Positions 51,379 to 60,589 of a DNA stretch of 64,000 nucleotides are shown here, piece after piece. The number at the start of each line of letters is the position of its first letter. Position 1 is the first letter of the stretch. The position numbers and the translations under genes are program-made. Source of the stretch: CAZMVY01 sp964653435 (GTDB lineage Bacteria; Planctomycetota; Phycisphaerae; UBA1845; PWPN01); the NCBI GenBank assembly GCA_964653435.1, contig CAZZFA010000011.1, forward strand, positions 1 through 64,000. Direction: 5' to 3'. Under the pieces are notes generated by a model. The model worked only from the letters and a program-made list of their open reading frames with translations. It did not search any database and was not told the origin of the DNA.

Positions 51379-53292
51379 GTGTCCGGAGTAAGGGCAGAAG
51401 ACGTGGAATGCGAATACCCATGCAATCGTCCCCCCTTGCGGCAGGGGCCTTTTGTTGCGCTGCCGCTCGGGGCCGTCCGCCCGCTCGGGTGGTTGCGGGA
51501 TCAACTGGTCCTGCAGGCCGACGGCCTGGCCGGTCATCTTGACGAGGTCTGGCCGGACCTTACCCGCTCGGCGTGGCGCGGCGGCGACGGTGACGGCTGG
51601 GAACGCGGACCGTATTACCTGGACGGTCTCGTGCCCCTGGCCTGGGTGCTGCGCGACCCGCGGCTCATCACGAAGGCGACGGCGTACATGGAATGGGTCC
51701 TGGCGAGCGGGCGGCCGGACGGATGGTTCGGCCCCGCCGGAAACGCCGACCGCTGGCCGCTGGCCGTCGCCATGAAGGCCCTTACGCAGTATCACGAAGC
51801 AACTGGCGACCCGCGCGTACCGACGCTCCTGCGAAACTACTTCCGCTACCTCGAGCAATCACCGCCCGATTGGCCGGAGACGGAGTGGCGAGGCGTCCGC
51901 GCCGCCGAGAACGCCCTCACCGCCTATTGGCTCTACAACCGCACAGGCGAGGCCCCTTTCCTGACGGTCGCCCGGACCATTCGCGCAACGAGCTTCGACT
52001 GGGCGTCGTTCTTCCTGGATTTCCCGTATCCGCTGCACGCCATTCCCAGGCCCTTCCGGTTTCTCCATCAGACGCACGTCGTGAACCTGGCGATGGCCAT
52101 CCGCGCGCCGGGGCTCTGGTACGTGCTGACCCAAGACGAACGCTACCGCGAGGCGGTCTATCGCGGCATCGCCGCCCTTGACGAACATCACGGCCAGGTC
52201 GGCGGGCGCTTCAGCGGGGACGAGCACCTCTCCGGCCGGCACCCCAGCCAGGGCACCGAGCTCTGCGCCGTGGTCGAGTACATGTTCTCCCTCGAGATCC
52301 TCATGGAAACGCTCGGCGACGCGGCGTTCGCCGATCGGCTCGAAATGCTTGCGTATAACGCCCTGCCGGGTACATGCACGCCGGACGGATGGGCCCATCA
52401 GTACGATCAGCAGGCCAACCAGGTGCTCGTGTCCGTTGCCCCGCGCCGCTGGAGCAACAACGGCGACGACTCGAACATCTACGGGCTTGAGCCGAACTTC
52501 GGCTGCTGCACGGCCAATATGCACCAGGGCTGGCCGAAGTTCGTCGCCCACATGTGGATGGCTACCGGAGACGGCGGGCTTGCGGCGATCGCCTACGGGC
52601 CGAGTCGCGTGACCGCGAAGGTGGCCGGGGGCGTCGAGGCCGTGATTTCGGAGGAGACCGACTACCCGTTCGACGGCCGCATTCGGCTGACGGTGGAGGT
52701 CCAGCGCCCGGCGTCATTTCCGCTTCATCTCCGCATTCCGGCGTGGGCGGACGGGGCCACCGTGACGATCGGCGACGATACCGTCGGCGTCACCCCCGGC
52801 GCCTTCACGGTGCTGAATCGTACGTGGAAACCGGGCGAGGTCGTGACGCTGACGCTGCCGATGCGGTTGCGAACGGAAACCCGCTACAACAACTCGATCT
52901 CGATCCTGCGCGGCCCGCTTGTTTTCTCACTCAAGATCGGAGAACGATTCGTTCCGCTCAAGAGACATCACGAGAGCCTGCCCGCGATCGATTGGGAAGT
53001 CCACCCGACCACGCCGTGGAACTACGGCCTGGTGCTTGATCGGACGGCACCGCAGCAGGACATTTCCGTGGCAACGCGGCCGGTCGGCAGGATCCCCTTC
53101 GCACAGCAGGATGCCCCCGTAGTCCTGCAGGCCCGGGGTCGGCGCATACCGCAATGGCAGCTCGTCGACAACTCGGCGGATGCCCCGCCGCTCAGTCCCG
53201 TCGCCTCCGCCGAGCCGATCGAAACGGTGGAACTGATCCCGTACGGATGCACGCGGCTGCGCGTGACGGAGTTCCCGGTCACGAGAGAGTGA
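51379..53292 (+). CDS. GH127 (DUF1680) beta-L-arabinofuranosidase-like enzyme
   Basis: The 637-residue protein is an (alpha/alpha)6-barrel enzyme with C-terminal beta-sandwich domains. The zinc-thiolate site of the family is kept: E294 and C296 in GTELCAVVEY and C376-C377 in NFGCCTANMHQGWPK correspond to Glu338, Cys340, Cys417 and Cys418 of the bifidobacterial enzyme. A Glu in GDEHLSGRHP (about 282) is the likely acid/base. Known members release beta-L-arabinofuranose, often from hydroxyproline-linked plant glycans or pectin side chains. The start is GTG at 51379; no signal peptide is evident, so it may be cytoplasmic. The divergent XylR-like gene is its likely regulator. Confidence 0.88.
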   Translation: MSGVRAEDVECEYPCNRPPLRQGPFVALPLGAVRPLGWLRDQLVLQADGLAGHLDEVWPDLTRSAWRGGDGDGWERGPYYLDGLVPLAWVLRDPRLITKATAYMEWVLASGRPDGWFGPAGNADRWPLAVAMKALTQYHEATGDPRVPTLLRNYFRYLEQSPPDWPETEWRGVRAAENALTAYWLYNRTGEAPFLTVARTIRATSFDWASFFLDFPYPLHAIPRPFRFLHQTHVVNLAMAIRAPGLWYVLTQDERYREAVYRGIAALDEHHGQVGGRFSGDEHLSGRHPSQGTELCAVVEYMFSLEILMETLGDAAFADRLEMLAYNALPGTCTPDGWAHQYDQQANQVLVSVAPRRWSNNGDDSNIYGLEPNFGCCTANMHQGWPKFVAHMWMATGDGGLAAIAYGPSRVTAKVAGGVEAVISEETDYPFDGRIRLTVEVQRPASFPLHLRIPAWADGATVTIGDDTVGVTPGAFTVLNRTWKPGEVVTLTLPMRLRTETRYNNSISILRGPLVFSLKIGERFVPLKRHHESLPAIDWEVHPTTPWNYGLVLDRTAPQQDISVATRPVGRIPFAQQDAPVVLQARGRRIPQWQLVDNSADAPPLSPVASAEPIETVELIPYGCTRLRVTEFPVTRE

Positions 53293-53390
53293 TCCCGCGG
53301 CCCGGGCCTCGTCTGCAACTCCATCGGGAGGCATCCCGCCCGCCGGCCGTGCGGCGCGGCCTCGACCGCCGACGCGACGACAAACAAGAA

Positions 53391-53422
53391 CGAGCCCCGG
53401 TCGTCGAAACGGCCGGGGCTCG
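53391..53422 (-). terminator. Hairpin terminator of the PEP-CTERM gene
   Basis: CGAGCCCCGG (53391-53400) pairs with CCGGGGCTCG (53413-53422), a 10-base stem with a 12-base loop. On the minus strand it is followed by TTCTTGTTTGT. It lies between converging genes. Confidence 0.7.
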
Positions 53423-53464
53423 ACATCCAGACTCTGATTCGGTCGGCTTGTTCCGCTCCCCGGC

Positions 53465-54220
53465 TCAGCGGCGGCGGCGAATGACCGCCAGGCCGCCCAG
53501 CGCGAGCAGCGCCAACGATGCCGGCTCGGGCACCGCCGTGATCACGAAGTTGTCGATCCAGGCCACCTCGGGACCGGTGCCGGTCGCCTCATCATGGCCC
53601 AGATAGATCGACCAGCCCGTCAGCGCGGTGATGTCCGTGATCGGAATCCCATTGTCAACCAGGTTGCCATCGTACCACGAATACGCCTTCAACTGCTGGA
53701 AGTCCCACACCATCGTTACGTTGGCATAGCGCCCGGTGATGGTCACGGCCGAACCGGCGCCCGGATTCCAGCCGTGCGGCAGGGTCTGGCCCGGGTTGCC
53801 CACGGCGGCGTCCCACTGCAGGCCGTACGTCGGCGTACCGGCGTCCCACCACCACCACCACAGGTTCGACAGCCAGGGACTCTCCTCGCGGTAGATATCG
53901 AAGCTCACCGTCACGATCTGGCCCGCAAGACTGATCGCCGGGATCGCGTGATCCATGGACGAAGAGGCCCCCTGAACATCGGGGATCTCGAGGCGAACGG
54001 CCTGCTGCCCGAGGACGGGGTCGGGGGCGCCCACCACCATCGGCGCCGCTCCGCCACCGCCACCGCCGGCAGTCCAGGCGTCCTGCCCCGCCAGAGGACC
54101 GGTGGCGAACGTCGGCGCCTCAAAGCCGTTCGAGTCGTACAACGTTACGGCTGAGGCGGCGCCCGCCAGGCCAAGGACGACCAGCCCCAGCGCCATCGCG
54201 GGAACGATACGGAATCTCAT
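53465..54220 (-). CDS. PEP-CTERM sorted jelly-roll protein
   Basis: The 251-residue protein has a signal peptide ending near GAASA, a jelly-roll-like body beginning YDSNGFEAPTF, and a C-terminal VPEPASLALLALGG helix followed by RRRR. That is the PEP-CTERM signal processed by exosortase. The body contains VSFDIYREESPWLSNLWWWWW and GPEVAWIDNFVIT, each matched in the jelly-roll of the protein at 45014. The ATG at 54220 has AAGGAGG about eight bases upstream, an excellent ribosome site. It is probably exported and anchored, then released to the cell surface or matrix. No exosortase gene is in the window. Confidence 0.9.
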   Translation of the reverse strand: MRFRIVPAMALGLVVLGLAGAASAVTLYDSNGFEAPTFATGPLAGQDAWTAGGGGGGAAPMVVGAPDPVLGQQAVRLEIPDVQGASSSMDHAIPAISLAGQIVTVSFDIYREESPWLSNLWWWWWDAGTPTYGLQWDAAVGNPGQTLPHGWNPGAGSAVTITGRYANVTMVWDFQQLKAYSWYDGNLVDNGIPITDITALTGWSIYLGHDEATGTGPEVAWIDNFVITAVPEPASLALLALGGLAVIRRRR

Positions 54221-54684
54221 TGCTTTTTCCTCCTTTTGAAACCTGTTTGCCATTTGCGGGGCGATACGTGACTCGCCTCGCAACGTGATCCCCTCGCGAA
54301 ACCCCGGAGCGCTCGCCGCGCGCCGACAAATCCCGCCGGCCCGCGTTGCCTTTCCGCTCCTTCCCAGGTGAATCTTATCTATCTTGCCTCAGCTTACCGC
54401 CGCGAGAACAGGCAGTCAAGCAAAATCCGCCGAATTCCTTCATTCCTCGCCGGTCGAGAGCCCCTCACCCGGAAAGTCCGCCGCAGCGGACCTCGACGGC
54501 GCCAGTCGTAAATGTCTAACTGACGTTCGCGAAAGGGGTAACGTCGCGAATCGCCTACCGCCGTTTCGCCGTCCTGCCTGTCCGCCGAGCGATGGGTGGC
54601 CACACACCGGCATGCGCGTATGGCGTTCCGCGCCCGCGTTCGATATGCTTGGCACCGCTCGTAACTGGCAGAAAGGCGTGACCT
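54221..54684. other. Divergent intergenic region, 464 bases
   Basis: It contains the ribosome site of the PEP-CTERM gene at its left end, an AT-rich segment near 54368-54385 that may hold the promoter of that gene (TAAGAT on the minus strand), and TATGCT at 54644-54649, a -10 candidate 36 bases before the next ATG. No gene is seen. Confidence 0.45.
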
Positions 54685-56856
54685 ATGGCTCGATTCTCCT
54701 GTTTGCCCGCCGTGGCGTTCGTGTGCGTGATGTGTCTGAGCGGCGTCGCGAAAGCGCTGGATATGAAACTGGATCGCGACGACATGATGATTACGAAGGA
54801 CGCGAAAGTGGAGCAGGCGGTCTATCGCATCGTCGACGCCCGCGACGACGGCGCCGTACGGATCGAAGGCGACGGTATCACCGTGGACTTCCAGGGCGCC
54901 GAACTCGTCGGCTGCAAGGACGACCAGCTTCCCGACAGCTACGCCGGCAAAGGCATCGTGCTTCGCGGCAGGAACATCACGCTCAAGAACGCGAAGGTCC
55001 GCGGCTACAAGGTCGGCATCCTGGCGGTCGAATGCCCCGGACTGCTGATCGAGGACATCGACGTCTCGGGCAATTACCAGAAGCACCTGCTCTCCACGCC
55101 GGAGGCGGAGGACGGCAGCGACTGGATTTTCGGTCACGAGAACGATCAGGGCCAGTGGATGACGAACTACGGCGCGGGCCTCTACGTCCAGCGCGCCGAC
55201 AAGGTCGTTATCCGCCGCGTGCGGGCACGGCACGGACAGAACGGTATCTGCATCGACCGCGTCAACGACTCAAAGATCTACGACAACGACTGCTCGTTTC
55301 TCTCCGGCTGGGGTTTCGCGATGTGGCGGTCGAACCGCAACGTGATCTCGCGAAACGCCTTCGATTTCTGCGTCCGCGGGTACAGCCACGGCGTGTACAA
55401 CCGCGGGCAGGACTCGGCGGGCATCTTCATGTTCGAGCAGAACTGCGACAACGTCATCGCCGAAAACTCCGCCACCCACGGCGGCGACTGCTTCTTCGGC
55501 TTTGCCGGGCTCGAGGCGCTCGGAGACAAACCGGCCCCCGAACCCGGCTTCGATTACAAACGCCGCGGCAACAACGACAACCTGCTCATCAACAACGACT
55601 TCTCCTACGCCCCCGCTCACGGCATCGAAATGACCTTCTCCTTCGGAAACAGGTTCATCGGCAACCGGCTGGTCGGCAACGCAATCTGCGGCGTGTGGGG
55701 CGGCTACTCCCAGGACACGCTCATCGCCGGCAACACGATCGAGAACAACGGCGAGATGGGCTACGGGCTGGAGCGAGGCGGCATCAACATCGAGCACAGC
55801 GTCAACAACGTGATCGAGTACAACCATTTCAAGGACAACCGCTGCGCCATCCACATCTGGTCCAACCCCAACGCCGATTTCCAGAAAAAACCCTGGGGCA
55901 GGGCCAACCCCAGCGACGCGAAGAACAACACGATCGCGTACAACACGTTTGACGGCGACAAGCTCGTGCTTCACCTGCGCAACGCCCCGAACACGAAGCT
56001 GATCGGCAACAAGATGGTCAACGTCGGCAAGGAAATGGACGTCGATGAGATCAGCAGGCCCGCGATCTCCGAAGGCCGCCCCCAGGCATGGCAGCCCCCG
56101 AAGTACCCGGTTTACGGCGACACGCGCCCGGTCGGCGCCCGAAAGCACCTGTACGGCCGCGAGCACATCATCATGACCGAATGGGGACCGTACGACTACA
56201 CCGACCGCGTGGCGATTCCCGCCAGGGTTTCCGGCGGAGAGAAAGCCACGTTCCAGGTGCTGGGCCCCTCCGGAACGTTCCGGGTGACCCGGGTTACCGG
56301 CGACGTGGACGTGTCGCCCCGGAACGGCAAACTCCCGGCGCGAATCGTCGTCTCGGCGCCGAAGGAAGGTCTCCACCCGTTTTCCGTTCACATCGACGCC
56401 GACGGCAAGCCGCTCACGGTGCACGGCACGCTCCTGCGGACCCGGTGGGACGTCAAGTACTTCCAGTGGAAGCCGCAAGACGACCCCCGCGAGCATCAGG
56501 ACAAGTGGCAGGCGCTCATCGCCGGGCCGCCCGCCGACGCCCTTCAGACAGACTCACTCGATCTGAAATGGGGCTTCGGGGCGCCGACGCCCAAGCTCAA
56601 GCAGGACCACTTCGGAACCGTGGCGACGACCCGAATCAAGCTCCCGGCCGGCAAATACAGGATCTGGACCGTTTCCGACGACGGCATTCGGGTGTGGATT
56701 GATAACAAACGGGTCATCGACGACTGGACCTGGCACCCGCCGAAGGAAAACGCCACGACGCTCGACCTGACGAGCGGTTTCCATACGGTGAGGATCGAAC
56801 ACTTTCAGATTGACGGCTACGCCCAGCTCCAGTTCCGCATAGAGCCTGCGCCGTAA
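54685..56856 (+). CDS. Secreted beta-helix protein with C-terminal PA14-like domain
   Basis: The 723-residue protein has a signal peptide (about 1-24), a NosD-like right-handed beta-helix (about 30-440), a beta-sandwich linker (about 500-590) and a PA14-like domain (about 625-720: FGTVATTRIKLPAGKYRIWTV, SDDGIRVWIDNKRVIDDW, HTVRIEHFQIDG). PA14 domains bind sugars; the helix may bind or cleave polysaccharide. Start: ATG with AGGCG nearby. It is related to the helix part of 34890, although the two differ in their C-terminal domains. No catalytic residues were identified. Confidence 0.75.
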   Translation: MARFSCLPAVAFVCVMCLSGVAKALDMKLDRDDMMITKDAKVEQAVYRIVDARDDGAVRIEGDGITVDFQGAELVGCKDDQLPDSYAGKGIVLRGRNITLKNAKVRGYKVGILAVECPGLLIEDIDVSGNYQKHLLSTPEAEDGSDWIFGHENDQGQWMTNYGAGLYVQRADKVVIRRVRARHGQNGICIDRVNDSKIYDNDCSFLSGWGFAMWRSNRNVISRNAFDFCVRGYSHGVYNRGQDSAGIFMFEQNCDNVIAENSATHGGDCFFGFAGLEALGDKPAPEPGFDYKRRGNNDNLLINNDFSYAPAHGIEMTFSFGNRFIGNRLVGNAICGVWGGYSQDTLIAGNTIENNGEMGYGLERGGINIEHSVNNVIEYNHFKDNRCAIHIWSNPNADFQKKPWGRANPSDAKNNTIAYNTFDGDKLVLHLRNAPNTKLIGNKMVNVGKEMDVDEISRPAISEGRPQAWQPPKYPVYGDTRPVGARKHLYGREHIIMTEWGPYDYTDRVAIPARVSGGEKATFQVLGPSGTFRVTRVTGDVDVSPRNGKLPARIVVSAPKEGLHPFSVHIDADGKPLTVHGTLLRTRWDVKYFQWKPQDDPREHQDKWQALIAGPPADALQTDSLDLKWGFGAPTPKLKQDHFGTVATTRIKLPAGKYRIWTVSDDGIRVWIDNKRVIDDWTWHPPKENATTLDLTSGFHTVRIEHFQIDGYAQLQFRIEPAP

Positions 56857-57188
56857 CCCGCGCCCGAGTAACGGGATGGAAGACAAACATTGGCAATCCG
56901 GACCCGCTGCTTGCCCGGCACGTGGCCGCGCGAACCGCCGACCGCTGAGTCGAGGAAAGCAGCGCGATTGGCAAATGTTTACGGGACCCGACGCGTCAGC
57001 GAGCGGTCCGCTGCTCGCGCATCGCACGGAATAATGGCACGCAATCCAGCGCCCGGAGCGTGTTTTCGTCGGCGATAGAGCTAGGCCCCGCGGCGGCAAG
57101 CCGGTATACTTGTACATACCGGGCGTTTCCTTGGGGGGGGTGTGAGGGGGATGAATCGGTACGAGCTGCAAATCATAGTTGGAGGTGC
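56857..57188. other. Intergenic region, 332 bases
   Basis: It holds the palindromic promoter candidate at 57103-57120 and the GGAGGT ribosome site of the next gene at 57181-57186. No gene is seen. Confidence 0.5.
57103..57120 (+). promoter_or_regulatory. Palindrome overlapping a -10 box
   Basis: GGTATACTTGTACATACC has inverted GGTAT/ATACC ends and holds TATACT (57105-57110), a good -10 hexamer, about 80 bases before the next start codon. A repressor could bind here. No clear -35 box. Confidence 0.35.
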
Positions 57189-60100
57189 ATGGTGGTAACG
57201 AAGCACATGACGGCTGCCTTTCTCTGCGTGTGCGCCCTGGCGGCGCCCTTCGCTGCCGGGCAAGCGGTTACTACGCAGCGGCCCAGGGCCCTGCTCATCA
57301 ACTTCGATCCCATCATCGAGAGTCGGTCCAACCACCGGCTCCATGTGGTCGGTGGCTGGAACGACCCCACCACGCTGACCAACGGGTATATCAGCGACTT
57401 CGCGACGTACAGCCACGGCATCCTGCTCTATCGTCTGACCCGCGTGGTGAATGCCGACGTGTGGCCCATCAAGGAAGACGGCTTCCGCTATACGGACGAG
57501 TCGTACCTGCAGTGCCTGGCTACGTGGTCCGGCTGGCACACGCCGGACATGTCCGACTACAAGGCCAAGGCGCGGGACTACGACCTCGCACGCAAGGTCG
57601 ATTCCGGCGAGATCGACGAAGTCCTCGACCACAGCGGGCCGTACTTCGGCGGATACGAGACGCGCATGATCGGCCGCGGCGGCTACTGGTGCAATTCGCC
57701 CGCGCTGACGCGGGTCGCCTGCTCGAAGATCTTCATCCACTCCGTCTTCAACTATGAGCGCGGCGTCGGCGAAATGCTCGAGGACTTCGGCCACCGCACC
57801 GAGTCCATCATGTGGCACGTGTACGGAAGCTGGGAGGCCCAGCCGACGCACGCCTGGAATCGCTTTACGCTCTACGACAAGGAAATCCCCGGCGAGGCGG
57901 CCTGCGGAAACGTCCACTACGCGCCGAACAGCCAGTCCGACTACGACTGGGGCAACACCACCTACGTCTGGAGCTACTGCGACGACTGGCTCTACAACTA
58001 CCCGAACCTGCAGGGCACCCGGAAATGGGTGAACTGCTCCGAGTGGGGAAACGGCGACATCCGCGCGCACCACCGGTGGTGGTTCAACCACATCCCCCAC
58101 GTCGCCGGTTCGCTCACGGAGTACGGCATGACCCGCCTGAACAACTGGTGGGAATACCTGCAGAACTTCAACGCCCATCCCGAGAGCGGCGGCGACTTCG
58201 CGCCGGGCGGCGCTGCGCCGCCGGCAACGCCCTATCCCACCGCCGGCCTGCGGATCACCACGAACACCGCCGACGAATGGGCTCCGAAGGTCAACGCCTC
58301 CGGACGCATGGTCTGGCACGGCTGGGACGGCAACGACTTCGAAATCTATTCCGCCTGGGCGAACGGCTCCGGCTGGGTCCGCATCACGAACAACAGCTTC
58401 AACGACGAGGACCCGAAGATCAACGCCTCCGGACGCGTCGTCTGGCAGGGCTTCGACGGGCAGGACTATGAGATCTTCTCCGCCAACGCCGACGGCTCCG
58501 GCCTGGTCCAGATCACCAGCAACACCACGAACGACTGGCATCCGGCGATCAACGACCTCGGCCGGATCGTCTGGGAATCCTTTGACGGGACCGACTACGA
58601 AATCTTCAGCGCCAACGCCGACGGCACGGGTGTCGTCCAGATCACGAACAACACGGCCGCCTCCGGCTATCCCCGCGAGGACGTCTGGCCGCAGATCAAC
58701 AACTCGAACCGCGTAGTCTGGTCCGGCTACGACGGAACCAACTGGGAGATCTTCAGCGCGAACGCCGACGGCACGAACCTTGTGAACGTGTCCAACAATT
58801 CCTACGAAAACGAATACCCGCAGATCAACGACGCCGGCCGGGTCGTCTGGCATGCCTGGCTCAGCGACACGAATGCCGAGATCTTCAGTGCCAATGCCAC
58901 CGGCGGCACCGTCAAGCGCCTCACCAACAACACCGTCGAGGACTGGTGGCCGCAGATCAACGCATCGGGCCAGGTCGTCTGGATGCAGCGCGTCGGCGGC
59001 GACTGGGAGATCGCGCGCTGCGCGGCGACCGGCGGGACGGTCACCTACATCACCGCCAACAGCTCGCACGACCAGTACCCGCAGATCGACGCGGCCGGGC
59101 GGGTCGTCTGGCAGGGCTTCGACGGAACCGACTGGGAAATCTACATGCTGGACGGCGGTACGATCTGGCAGCTCACCAGCAACGGCTACGACGACCGCTG
59201 GCCCGCCATCAACAACGGCATCGTCGTCTGGCACGCGGAGGCCGGCGGCGGCACGTCGGGCAGCACAAGCGAAATCTTCGCGCTCGATGCCGCCGGAAAC
59301 ACGCCGCCCGCCGCCTTCGACGCAGCGATCCAGACCGGCGTCAACACTCCGCTGCCGATTACGCTTTCCGGCAGTTCCGCCTTCGGCGCGCCGCTGACGT
59401 TTATCATCACCTCCCTGCCGACGGTCGGGCGACTGCGAGACGACAGCGGAAACGCCATCACCGCCGTCCCGTATACGCTCCCCGATCTGGGGCGGACCGT
59501 CCGCTACCGACCCGCGGACGACTTCAACGGCTCCGATTCGTTCCAGTTCAAGGTGAACGACGGGCATGACTCCCCGCCCGCCACGGTCTCCATCACGGTC
59601 GGCGGGACGCAGGCGCTCTACTCGTTCCCGCTCGACACGAACCCCGGCTGGACCGTGCAGGGCCAGTGGTCGTTCGGCACGCCGCTCGGCGGCGGCGGCG
59701 GAACCGGCAACCCCGACCCGACCGCCGGCCACACGGGTACGAACGTCTACGGGTACAACCTCGGCGGCGATTACGCACCGGGCATGCTCGAACAGAACCT
59801 GACCACCACGGCCATCAACTGCACGGGCCTCGCGCAGACGACCCTGCGGTTCTGGCGATGGCTCGGCGTCGAGAAGGCCCCGAGCGACCACGCCTACGTT
59901 CGCGTCTCCAACGACGGCACGACCTGGGTGACGGTCTGGGAAAACCCGTCCACGGAAGACATCGCCGACGCCGCCTGGACGCTCCAGCAGTTCGATATCT
60001 CGGCGGTCGCCGACAATCAGCCGACCGTCTACATCCGCTGGACGATGGGAACCACCAACTACAGCCGCCAGTTCTGCGGCTGGAACATCGACGACATCGA

Positions 60101-60338
60101 GATCGGCGGGGCCGCTTCGCACCCGGCCCGTATCGCGGACCTCGACTGGGAAGGTGACGTGGACCTGGCGGACTTCAGCCTCTTTCAGGCGTGTTTCACC
60201 GGGCCGAACCGCGTGCCCCCGTCCGGCAACTGCAGCGACGCGGACTTTGACCACGACGGCGATGTCGATCTCGCGGACTTCGCCGGGTTCCAGGAGTGTT
60301 TCAACGGTCCGAACCAGCCCCCGCGATGCGGCATGTAG
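57189..60338 (+). CDS. Secreted multidomain protein: unknown domain, propeller, jelly-roll, dockerin-like tail
   Basis: A 1049-residue protein. After a signal peptide (VTKHMTAAFLCVCALAAPFA) comes a domain of unknown function (about 35-345) shared with the protein at 33546. Residues about 350-700 form a TolB-like propeller with about eight repeats such as DYEIFSANADGSG and ASGRVVWQGFDG. A cadherin-like module (about 705-805), a jelly-roll (about 811-974) and two EF-hand repeats (FQACFTGPNRVP and FQECFNGPNQPP) follow. Start: ATG at 57189, only two bases after GGAGGT, or GTG at 57192. The EF-hand tail suggests surface attachment. Its enzymatic role is unknown. Confidence 0.8.
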   Translation: MVVTKHMTAAFLCVCALAAPFAAGQAVTTQRPRALLINFDPIIESRSNHRLHVVGGWNDPTTLTNGYISDFATYSHGILLYRLTRVVNADVWPIKEDGFRYTDESYLQCLATWSGWHTPDMSDYKAKARDYDLARKVDSGEIDEVLDHSGPYFGGYETRMIGRGGYWCNSPALTRVACSKIFIHSVFNYERGVGEMLEDFGHRTESIMWHVYGSWEAQPTHAWNRFTLYDKEIPGEAACGNVHYAPNSQSDYDWGNTTYVWSYCDDWLYNYPNLQGTRKWVNCSEWGNGDIRAHHRWWFNHIPHVAGSLTEYGMTRLNNWWEYLQNFNAHPESGGDFAPGGAAPPATPYPTAGLRITTNTADEWAPKVNASGRMVWHGWDGNDFEIYSAWANGSGWVRITNNSFNDEDPKINASGRVVWQGFDGQDYEIFSANADGSGLVQITSNTTNDWHPAINDLGRIVWESFDGTDYEIFSANADGTGVVQITNNTAASGYPREDVWPQINNSNRVVWSGYDGTNWEIFSANADGTNLVNVSNNSYENEYPQINDAGRVVWHAWLSDTNAEIFSANATGGTVKRLTNNTVEDWWPQINASGQVVWMQRVGGDWEIARCAATGGTVTYITANSSHDQYPQIDAAGRVVWQGFDGTDWEIYMLDGGTIWQLTSNGYDDRWPAINNGIVVWHAEAGGGTSGSTSEIFALDAAGNTPPAAFDAAIQTGVNTPLPITLSGSSAFGAPLTFIITSLPTVGRLRDDSGNAITAVPYTLPDLGRTVRYRPADDFNGSDSFQFKVNDGHDSPPATVSITVGGTQALYSFPLDTNPGWTVQGQWSFGTPLGGGGGTGNPDPTAGHTGTNVYGYNLGGDYAPGMLEQNLTTTAINCTGLAQTTLRFWRWLGVEKAPSDHAYVRVSNDGTTWVTVWENPSTEDIADAAWTLQQFDISAVADNQPTVYIRWTMGTTNYSRQFCGWNIDDIEIGGAASHPARIADLDWEGDVDLADFSLFQACFTGPNRVPPSGNCSDADFDHDGDVDLADFAGFQECFNGPNQPPRCGM

Positions 60339-60589
60339 GTGACACGCCGCGGAGTCGGGGTGGCACAGCAGGTCCGGGCTGGCGCGGCATGGGGAGCGGA
60401 CGCCCCGTTCGCCTTTGAAATCGTCGCGGCATACGACGAACTCCGCCGTGGACCGCGAAGGACGCGAAGCACTGCCGGTCGTGCCCGGGCGCCGTATCCG
60501 CTCGCCCGGCCTCTTCGGCGGGCCGCGTGTGCCGCGGCCGCCTCGGCCGTGTTGCGGAATGTCATCGCACGCTCGAAAGGAAAAGAATC
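60339..60589. other. Intergenic region, 251 bases
   Basis: No gene or strong hairpin seen. AGGA near 60578-60581 is the ribosome site of the next gene. Confidence 0.4.

Noticed and set aside
57081..60254. Long minus-strand open frame opposite the propeller protein
   Set aside because: No recognisable motif and composition of an antisense frame; the plus strand has a signal peptide, repeats and EF-hands.
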